Shown here one piece after another: positions 1 through 5,082 of a DNA stretch of 5,450 bases. This stretch comes from Tannerella sp. (GTDB lineage Bacteria > Bacteroidota > Bacteroidia > Bacteroidales > Tannerellaceae), in assembly GCA_031275525.1 (NCBI GenBank), contig JAISOP010000064.1, positions 1-5,450 on the forward strand. Direction: 5' to 3'. Below the pieces are notes generated by a model that made no database searches, was not told the DNA's origin, and saw only the letters and a list, made by a program, of their open reading frames with translations. A program made the position numbers and the translations under genes. The first letter of the stretch is position 1. Every line of letters starts with the position of its first letter.

Positions 1-1362
1 GGACTTCTCCGTTAAACGCATGTCTGCATCATCCTGACGAAGAAGAATGCGATATTCCGCCCGCGAAGTAAACATCCGGTAAGGCTCATCCACTCCTTTT
101 GTTACCAAATCATCAATCAATACGCCGATATACGCTTCGTCGCGCCCCAATACAAACGAAGGCGCTCCTACCCCGTCCGTATGACAATGGAGATGTGCAT
201 TAATGCCGGCAATCAGTCCTTGCCCGGCGGCTTCTTCATAACCGGTCGTTCCGTTTATCTGCCCGGCAAAAAAAAGATACCGGACGCATTTTGTCTCCAA
301 GGTGTGAAAAAGTTGCGTCGGGTCAAAAAAGTCATATTCAATCGCGTATCCCGGACGGTAAATTTGAATGTCACGAAATGCCGGAAGTTGCTGCAAGGCA
401 CGAAGTTGAACCGATAACGGCAAAGAGGAAGAAAACCCATTCAAATAATACTCCTGTGTGTCTTCCCCTTCCGGCTCAAGAAACAACTGGTGCCGCGTTT
501 TGTCGGCAAACGTGACAATCTTGGTCTCAATACTCGGACAATAGCGAGGGCCTATACTCTGGATTTGACCATTATACAACGGCGATTCGGGCAATCCTTC
601 ACGCAAAACGTCATGACAGGCTTCGTTCGTGTACAGCATCCAGCAACTCCGTTGCGTCAACATCCGGTTTACCGTGTCGAGATATGAAAATTTCCGGAAA
701 TCATTTTCTCCCGGCTGCTCCGTCAATTCCTCAAAACAAACACTCCGTCCGTCAATGCGCACCGGCGTACCCGTCTTCATCCGGCCGGCACGGAATCCCA
801 ACGATACCAATTGCCCGGTAAGCCCGGATACGGCCGGCTCCGCCATGCGTCCGCCGCTCAACTGCACGGAACCAATATGAAGCAATCCGTTCAGGAACGT
901 GCCGTTCGTTAAAACAACCGATTTCGCCCGAAACTCAACCTGCATGGCCGTCCGCACACCGCACACCGCATCGCCGTCGATCAGCAACCCGGTGACCATA
1001 TCCTGCCAAATGGAAAGATTAGGCAGATGATCCAGCAGATGACGCCAGGCGGCGGAAAACTTCGCCCGGTCGCTCTGGGCACGGGGACTCCACATGGCCG
1101 GCCCCTTGCTGCGATTCAACATCCGGAACTGAATCGCCGTGCAGTCGGTCACCCTACCCATATAGCCGCCTAAGGCATCAATTTCGCGTACAATCTGTCC
1201 CTTCGCGATTCCGCCCACCGCCGGATTGCAACTCATCTGTGCTATCTTGTTCATATCTAAGGTGATCAATAACGTTCGCGACCCCAAATTAGCTGCCGCG
1301 GCCGCGGCCTCGCATCCGGCATGACCGGCGCCCACTACAATCACATCGTACGAAAATTTCAT
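1..1362 (-). CDS. mnmG: tRNA uridine-5-carboxymethylaminomethyl modification enzyme MnmG (GidA), C-terminus cut off by window
   Basis: FAD-dependent partner of MnmE in the cytoplasmic complex that installs the (carboxymethyl)aminomethyl group on wobble uridine 34 of certain tRNAs. I translated the minus strand from 1362 to 1: 454 codons without a stop. The N-terminal dinucleotide-binding motif GAGHAG is at residues 11-16. The family signature CNPAVGGIAKGQ is at 45-56, and C45 corresponds to E. coli C47. GPRYCPSIETK carries C275, corresponding to E. coli C277. The FAD-site motif FAGQINGTTGYEEAAGQG lies at 365-382, and DEAYIGVLIDDLVTKG follows. The family is usually about 620 residues, so roughly 170 C-terminal residues, including the MnmE/tRNA-binding helical domain, lie beyond position 1. 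The start ATG overlaps the ybeY stop (ATGA), so the gene is last of the three visible in this operon and probably translationally coupled. The visible part looks intact. Confidence 0.97.
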   Translation of the reverse strand, partial: MKFSYDVIVVGAGHAGCEAAAAAANLGSRTLLITLDMNKIAQMSCNPAVGGIAKGQIVREIDALGGYMGRVTDCTAIQFRMLNRSKGPAMWSPRAQSDRAKFSAAWRHLLDHLPNLSIWQDMVTGLLIDGDAVCGVRTAMQVEFRAKSVVLTNGTFLNGLLHIGSVQLSGGRMAEPAVSGLTGQLVSLGFRAGRMKTGTPVRIDGRSVCFEELTEQPGENDFRKFSYLDTVNRMLTQRSCWMLYTNEACHDVLREGLPESPLYNGQIQSIGPRYCPSIETKIVTFADKTRHQLFLEPEGEDTQEYYLNGFSSSLPLSVQLRALQQLPAFRDIQIYRPGYAIEYDFFDPTQLFHTLETKCVRYLFFAGQINGTTGYEEAAGQGLIAGINAHLHCHTDGVGAPSFVLGRDEAYIGVLIDDLVTKGVDEPYRMFTSRAEYRILLRQDDADMRLTEKS

Positions 1363-1799
1363 CTTTCCCCTTCCTCCTCACGCAAGAAAAGCGCCAAAGC
1401 GCTATCCTCCGCCAGTGTCATTTCCGACCGTTCCTCAGCGGTCTTATCCTTCAAGCCGCAAAGATGTAAAATCCCGTGGATCAGGATCCGGTGCAATTCC
1501 TCCGGAAATTCCGTTCCGAACAGTCCGGCGTTACTCCGCACCGTATCCGGACTGATATAAATATCGCCCGACAGTTCGTCGCCATCCGAATAATCGAACG
1601 TGATCACATCGGTATAATAATCGTGCTGCAAAAATCGGCGGTTCACTTCCAGTATTTTCTCCTCCGTACAAAACAGATAGGCGACCGTGCCGATTCGCTT
1701 TCCATAACCTGCCGCCACGGTCTTCATCCAGCGGCTCAGCCGACGCTTCTTCAAAAAAGACGGCCACTTGACTTCTTCCGTATAAAACGCGACTGCCAT
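1359..1799 (-). CDS. ybeY: Endoribonuclease YbeY, 16S rRNA maturation factor
   Basis: Single-strand-specific, metal-dependent endoribonuclease of the UPF0054 family, involved in 16S rRNA 3'-end maturation and ribosome quality control in the cytoplasm. The product is 146 residues, a normal length for the family. The TDVITF motif is at 63-68 and the SGDIYIS strand at 77-83. The metal-binding motif begins HGILHLCG, with H108 and H112. The third ligand position, His in E. coli (HGxLHLxGxDH), is D118 here; I recall the same Asp in Bacteroidetes homologues, so it is probably a lineage variant and not a defect. The start at 1799 lies 4 bp after the stop of the upstream membrane-protein gene, and the stop overlaps the mnmG start by 4 bp, so it is an internal operon gene. 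No Shine-Dalgarno box precedes it, which suggests coupling to the upstream gene. Confidence 0.95.
   Translation of the reverse strand: MAVAFYTEEVKWPSFLKKRRLSRWMKTVAAGYGKRIGTVAYLFCTEEKILEVNRRFLQHDYYTDVITFDYSDGDELSGDIYISPDTVRSNAGLFGTEFPEELHRILIHGILHLCGLKDKTAEERSEMTLAEDSALALFLREEEGER
1373..1378 (-). promoter_or_regulatory. Shine-Dalgarno-like site for mnmG inside ybeY
   Basis: On the minus strand AGGAGG lies 10 nt upstream of the mnmG ATG, inside the codons for the acidic C-terminal tail of YbeY (EEEG). A purine-rich run continues to the start codon. Strong Shine-Dalgarno boxes are unusual in Bacteroidetes, and the other starts in this window lack one. It supports the chosen start at 1362, but the purines also simply encode the Glu-rich tail, so function is uncertain. 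Confidence 0.4.
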
Positions 1800-1803
1800 A
1801 AAC

Positions 1804-3045
1804 TTAAACCGAATGAGAGAAAAACAAATAGGTCATCACGACGGCAGCTACCGCACCGGCCAAATCGGCCAGCAAAGCACAGGGAATCATGTAGCGTGTG
1901 TTCTTAATGGACACGCTCCCGAAATACACGGCCACGATATAAAAAACCGTATCCACGGAACCCTGTACGACGCACGAAAGACGCCCGACAAACGAATCAG
2001 CGCCGTATGTCCGCATCGCATCCAGCATCATGCCGCGCGAACTACTTCCGCTCAAAGGCTTCATCAGGATGGTGGGCAATGCCTCCACAAAAGAGGCGTC
2101 CCATCCGGCCGCCGACACGCCGGCACGTACGCCGTCTATCAAAAAAACCATCGCGCCAGAAGCGCGGAATACGCCAATCGCTACAAAAATCGCCACCAGA
2201 TAAGGGATGATTTTCACGGCCGTTCGAAAACCTTCCTTCGCCCCTTCGATAAAGGTATCATAGACATTCAGTTTCTTGCGTAAACCACTGAATATAAACC
2301 CGCAAATAATCGTAAACAGGAGTACGTTGGCAAACAGGGTCGAATACAGCGAGATTTGCTCCTGCGGCATCAGGTGAAACAGCGTCATCAAGCCGCCGAT
2401 AAAGAGCAGCATCCCCCCGAAAAAGAAGAGTAAAGCTCTTTGTAATAGATTAATTTTCTGCATAATACAGACGGAAAGGATGGCGACTAACGTCGAAAGG
2501 AAGGTGGTCAGCAGAATCGGGAGAAAAACGTCGGACGGATTCGCGGCATGAAACTGTGCACGATACATCATAATCGTAATCGGGACGATCGTCAGTCCCG
2601 ACGCATTGATACACAAAAACATAATCATTGAATTACTCGCCGTATCCTTCTTGGGGTTCAATGCCTGCAACTCCTGCATCGCCCGCAAACCGATAGGCGT
2701 AGCCGCGTTGTCAAGCCCCAACAGGTTAGCCGAAAAATTCATGAAAATCGACCCCGTGGCCGGATGGTCTTTCGGCAACTCGGGAAAAAGTTTGCCGAAC
2801 ACAGGATAAACCAGACGCGCAAAACGCTGAACCAACCCGGCTTTCTCGCCTATTTTCATCAAACCCAGCCACAGGGATAAAAGCCCCGTCAAGCCGATGG
2901 ATATCTCAAATCCCAACTTCGCCGAATCGAACGTTGACAAAACAACCTGCGTAAAAACCTCCGTATCCCCGAGAAACAGCAGCTTGCACAACGCAACAAC
3001 GAAAGCGATCAAGACAAATCCAATCCAAATATAATTCAATGTCAT
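1804..3045 (-). CDS. Fused SpmA-SpmB-like nucleoside-recognition (gate) domain membrane protein
   Basis: Integral inner-membrane protein of 413 residues containing two Gate (nucleoside recognition) domains. In Bacillus these are separate spore maturation proteins SpmA and SpmB; the Bacteroidetes protein is a fusion. The SpmA-like half (about 1-200) has hydrophobic segments near 6-25, 45-63, 140-160 and 173-195, and the signature NFSANLLGLDNAATPIGLRAM at 103-123. The SpmB-like half (about 205-413) has segments near 205-223, 238-254, 279-303 and 387-409, plus KPLSGSSSRGMM (329-340) and QGSVDTVFYIVAVYFGS (361-377). The reading frame stays open upstream to an ATG at 3159. I chose 3045 because the protein then begins MTLNYIWIGF directly at the first membrane segment, and the upstream part would overlap both divergent promoters. 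Substrate is unknown. It is the first gene of the operon with ybeY and mnmG, and nothing in the sequence ties it to their RNA work. Confidence 0.9.
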   Translation of the reverse strand: MTLNYIWIGFVLIAFVVALCKLLFLGDTEVFTQVVLSTFDSAKLGFEISIGLTGLLSLWLGLMKIGEKAGLVQRFARLVYPVFGKLFPELPKDHPATGSIFMNFSANLLGLDNAATPIGLRAMQELQALNPKKDTASNSMIMFLCINASGLTIVPITIMMYRAQFHAANPSDVFLPILLTTFLSTLVAILSVCIMQKINLLQRALLFFFGGMLLFIGGLMTLFHLMPQEQISLYSTLFANVLLFTIICGFIFSGLRKKLNVYDTFIEGAKEGFRTAVKIIPYLVAIFVAIGVFRASGAMVFLIDGVRAGVSAAGWDASFVEALPTILMKPLSGSSSRGMMLDAMRTYGADSFVGRLSCVVQGSVDTVFYIVAVYFGSVSIKNTRYMIPCALLADLAGAVAAVVMTYLFFSHSV

Positions 3046-3063
3046 ACTTTGAGTTTTGGAGTA

Positions 3064-3093
3064 CAAAATTAGCAATTCTTCTTTGTTTGCAAG
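3064..3093 (-). promoter_or_regulatory. Candidate promoter of the spmAB-ybeY-mnmG operon
   Basis: Read on the minus strand, TAATTTTG (3071-3064) matches the Bacteroidetes -7 consensus TAnnTTTG exactly. The -33 box is weak: CTTG at 3093-3090, 18 nt upstream, instead of TTTG. Transcription would start near 3058, leaving a leader of about a dozen bases before the ATG at 3045. The element lies within the opposite gene's promoter region. Confidence 0.5.
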
Positions 3094-3112
3094 CGAAGTT
3101 TTACTATTTTTG
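3082..3112 (+). promoter_or_regulatory. Candidate promoter of the dehydrogenase-alkD operon
   Basis: TTTG at 3082-3085, a 19-nt spacer, and TATTTTTG at 3105-3112 together match the Bacteroidetes primary sigma consensus (TTTG, N19-21, TAnnTTTG). Expected transcription start is about 3118, giving a short A-rich leader before the ATG at 3140. A second TTTG at 3086-3089 is too close to the -7 box. Confidence 0.6.
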
Positions 3113-3139
3113 GCCGCTAAAAATAAATACGACAATGAA

Positions 3140-4108
3140 ATGAAGAAAATACTTGTCACCTACCACATGTTCCGGGAAGGATTCAATGAACTGGAACAGC
3201 GATACGAGGTCACGTTTCCGCCGGACGGAAACCGGGATTTCACGTACGAGGAAATCCTCGAACGCATCCCGGAATACGACGTGCTCTGTTCCATGTTTGA
3301 CTTTCCGGTCAACAAGGAAGTGATGGACCGGGGCGTCCGGTTGCAACTGGTCGCCAACTACGCTGCGGGATACAATAACATAGACGTACCTTATGCGCAG
3401 CAAAAGGGGCTTACGGTCACCAACACGCCCCACCCCGTAACGAACCCGACGGCCAACCTCGCGTTATGCCTCCTGCTCGACACGGCCAGGCGCGTCAGCG
3501 AATGCGACCGCAAACTGCGCCGGCTGGGCAGGAACATGAAAATCGGCGTGCTGGAAAACCTGGGGATGCCGGTGAGCGGAAAAACGCTGGGCATCGTCGG
3601 CATGGGAGGCATCGGCAAGGCGCTTTGCCGGCGTGCGCGTGCCTGCGGTATGGAGGTGATTTACCACAACCGGCGACGCCTCGAGGCCGCCGAAGAAACA
3701 CACTTAGGCGCCACCTATGTAACATTCGACGAATTGTTGGCACAGGCCGACTTCGTATCGCTGAACGCGCCCTACACGCCCGAAACTCACCATATCATCA
3801 ACGAACAGGCCTTCAAGCGCATGAAGCCGACGGCCATCCTGATCAATACCGCCCGCGGTCCGCTGGTGGACGAAAAGGCGCTGGTCAAGGCGTTGCGGGA
3901 AGGCGAAATCCACGGCGCCGGACTGGATATGTTTGAATTCGGCGACCACCCGTCGGCCGAACTGCTGGCCTTGGAAAACGTCGTGCTCACGCCGCACATC
4001 GGCACGCAAACCACGTTTACACGTATTGAAATGGCCCGGGCCGTGTGCAACAACGTCATCGGGTTTTTTGAGAACGACCGCCCGGTCACACGCGTCCTGC
4101 AACCATGA
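3140..4108 (+). CDS. D-isomer-specific 2-hydroxyacid dehydrogenase (glyoxylate/hydroxypyruvate reductase type)
   Basis: Soluble 322-residue oxidoreductase that reduces 2-keto acids to D-2-hydroxy acids (or the reverse) with a nicotinamide cofactor; the exact substrate cannot be read from sequence. The N-terminal substrate domain carries NYAAGYNNID (73-82) and TNTPHPVTNPTANLA (94-108). The Rossmann domain has GMGGIGKA (154-161). Catalytic residues are R239 in NTARGPLVDE and H286 in LTPHIGT. The usual acid-assisting Glu of the GLDVFExEP motif is shifted or changed: here it reads GLDMFEFGDHP (261-271), so E266 or D269 may serve. After the second Rossmann strand comes HNRRR (176-180) where NAD enzymes have an Asp, which suggests NADPH preference. 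I chose the ATG at 3140 (MKKILVTYH) over an upstream in-frame ATG at 3056 because the latter precedes the promoter. The stop overlaps the alkD start (ATGA). Confidence 0.92.
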   Translation: MKKILVTYHMFREGFNELEQRYEVTFPPDGNRDFTYEEILERIPEYDVLCSMFDFPVNKEVMDRGVRLQLVANYAAGYNNIDVPYAQQKGLTVTNTPHPVTNPTANLALCLLLDTARRVSECDRKLRRLGRNMKIGVLENLGMPVSGKTLGIVGMGGIGKALCRRARACGMEVIYHNRRRLEAAEETHLGATYVTFDELLAQADFVSLNAPYTPETHHIINEQAFKRMKPTAILINTARGPLVDEKALVKALREGEIHGAGLDMFEFGDHPSAELLALENVVLTPHIGTQTTFTRIEMARAVCNNVIGFFENDRPVTRVLQP

Positions 4109-4839
4109 CCGCCGAAGCAATCCTGAAGGAAATGCAGGCCGTCGCCAATCCCGAAAAGGCCCTGTTTCTCCACCGGTTTTTCAAAACCGGCCCCGGACAA
4201 TACGGCGAAGGAGACCGTTTCCTGGGCATCGTCGTGCCCGTCACACGCCGGATTGCCGGGGCGCATCGCCAAACGCCCCTCGAGGAAATAGAAATATTGC
4301 TGCAAAACCAGTATCACGAAATACGGCTCTGTGCCCTGCTCATCCTGACCGAACGCTGCAAAAAGGCTACCGAAGAGGAACGGGGAGCCATTTACCACTT
4401 CTACCTGCAACACACCGACCGGATTAACAACTGGGATTTGGTTGATCTGACTTGTCCGGAAATTGTCGGCAAATACCTCCTGGACAAAGACCGCCAGATG
4501 CTCTATGACCTGGCCGGGAGACCGCACCTGTGGGAACAGCGTATTGCCGTCGTGTCCACGCTGGCCTTCATCCGGCAAGGCGAGTTGGCCGATACCTTCG
4601 CCCTCACGGAACAACTGATGAACCATCGCCAGGACCTGATTCACAAGGCGTGCGGCTGGATGCTGCGCGAAGCGGGGAAGCGGGACCGGGATGCCCTGAC
4701 CCGTTTCCTGGAGAACTTTGCCCACCTCCTGCCGCGAACCGCCCTCCGCTATGCCATCGAACATTATCCGCCGGAACAAAGACGCTATTTCATGCAAAAG
4801 AAATCCCCGAAAATCAAGGCGAATTCAATAATTCAATGA
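4105..4839 (+). CDS. alkD: AlkD-type DNA alkylation repair protein (HEAT-like repeat DNA glycosylase)
   Basis: Predicted cytoplasmic DNA glycosylase excising N3- and N7-alkylated purines; the family is built of HEAT-like helical repeats and does not need base flipping. The length of 244 residues is close to Bacillus cereus AlkD (237). The key residues of that enzyme (W109, D113, R148, W187) have counterparts with matching spacing: W110 and D114 in NNWDLVDLTC, R146 in EQRIAVVSTLAFI, and W185 in HKACGWMLREAGKRD. LPRTALRYAIEHYP at 209-222 is another family signature. Translation starts inside the stop of the dehydrogenase gene (4-bp ATGA overlap) with no Shine-Dalgarno box, so it probably depends on coupling. 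The extreme C-terminus (about 236-244) and the stop codon lie inside one arm of an AT-rich inverted repeat, so the tail NSIIQ is probably repeat-derived and dispensable. Confidence 0.93.
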   Translation: MTAEAILKEMQAVANPEKALFLHRFFKTGPGQYGEGDRFLGIVVPVTRRIAGAHRQTPLEEIEILLQNQYHEIRLCALLILTERCKKATEEERGAIYHFYLQHTDRINNWDLVDLTCPEIVGKYLLDKDRQMLYDLAGRPHLWEQRIAVVSTLAFIRQGELADTFALTEQLMNHRQDLIHKACGWMLREAGKRDRDALTRFLENFAHLLPRTALRYAIEHYPPEQRRYFMQKKSPKIKANSIIQ

Positions 4840-4901
4840 TTCAATGGTTCAAAAGGCTCGTTTTTTTTTGAATCATTGAATCTTTGAATTCTCTTTGATT
4901 T
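4811..4901. repeat. AT-rich 34-bp inverted repeat overlapping the alkD 3' end
   Basis: Arms 4811-4844 and 4868-4901 are reverse complements at 30 of 34 positions; the inner 24 bp match at 22. The 23-nt loop holds GGCTCG followed by a T9 run (4861-4869). The left arm and loop contain four 8-bp direct repeats: TTCAATAA (4824), TTCAATGA (4832), TTCAATGG (4840) and TTCAAAAG (4848). The right arm contains three inverted copies of TTGAATnn (4868, 4876, 4884). The alkD stop codon (4837-4839) sits in the left arm. It may protect the mRNA 3' end or be a small inserted repeat; the sequence does not decide. Confidence 0.75.
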
Positions 4902-4905
4902 AAGA

Positions 4906-4983
4906 AATGAGAGGGTGTGTCAAAAGCCCTCCCGCAGTTTGCTTTAGCTGACGGCGGGAGGGCTTTTGACACACCCTCTCATT
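4906..4983. terminator. Perfect 30-bp inverted repeat with bidirectional intrinsic terminator core
   Basis: Arms 4906-4935 and 4954-4983 are perfect reverse complements over 30 bp with an 18-nt loop. The inner part is a classic bidirectional terminator: AAAA (4922-4925), GC-rich stem GCCCTCCCGC (4926-4935), loop, GCGGGAGGGC (4954-4963), then TTTT (4964-4967). It is placed to end the dehydrogenase-alkD transcript. The outer 15 or so bp of each arm (AATGAGAGGGTGTGT and its complement) exceed what termination needs, so this may also be a dispersed hairpin repeat. I see no flanking target-site duplication. Confidence 0.75.
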
Positions 4984-4996
4984 GGTTATATCTTTC
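4965..4996 (+). promoter_or_regulatory. Possible promoter reading into the 23-bp repeat array
   Basis: TTTG at 4965-4968, a 20-nt spacer and TATCTTTC at 4989-4996 match the Bacteroidetes consensus except for the last base of the -7 box. Transcription would begin near 5003, shortly before the first repeat unit at 5025. The -33 box lies in the terminator hairpin. This could be chance; one mismatch in so short a pattern is weak evidence. Confidence 0.25.
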
Positions 4997-5024
4997 GCCG
5001 GGCGGTTTTGTCTTTGTGTTCAAT

Positions 5025-5082
5025 TTGAGCGGTGTGCTCAACGAGCGTTGAGCGGTGTGCTCAATGGGCGTTGAAGGATGTT
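5025..5082. repeat. Diverged 23-bp units flanking the main array
   Basis: Two units of 23 bp (5025-5047 and 5048-5070) differ at two positions, both beginning TTGAGCGGTGTGCTCAA. A partial third begins TTGAAGGATGTT (5071-5082) and joins the main array. The junction GCTCAACG-AG-CGTTGAGC (5036-5053) is an 8+2+8 palindrome followed by a 5-bp spacer. Period and layout equal those of the main array (17-bp palindrome plus 6-bp spacer), yet the stem sequence is entirely different. Confidence 0.7.

Noticed and set aside
1359..1799. Defective YbeY because the third metal ligand His is Asp
   Set aside because: Asp can coordinate metal, the rest of the motif is intact, and I recall the same substitution in Bacteroidetes homologues, so it is a lineage variant and not decay.
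1813..2283. 156-codon plus-strand frame opposite the SpmAB gene
   Set aside because: Antisense shadow: it is rich in Arg, His and Gln without domain signatures, and the minus-strand frame carries clear family motifs.
3056..3139. Longer N-terminus for the dehydrogenase (ATG at 3056) and for the SpmAB protein (ATG at 3159)
   Set aside because: Both extensions run through the two predicted promoters and are unlike the families' N-termini. The starts at 3140 and 3045 give normal lengths and family-typical beginnings.
3787..4797. 336-codon open frame on the minus strand opposite the dehydrogenase and alkD
   Set aside because: Its translation shows no recognisable domain and lies wholly antisense to two well-supported genes with conserved catalytic residues. 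It is a shadow of their GC-rich codon use.
4811..4983. Insertion sequence or MITE comprising both inverted repeats
   Set aside because: No transposase is present, I could see no target-site duplication at either hairpin, and the two hairpins do not share sequence. The stem cores are better explained as a terminator plus an AT-rich repeat.
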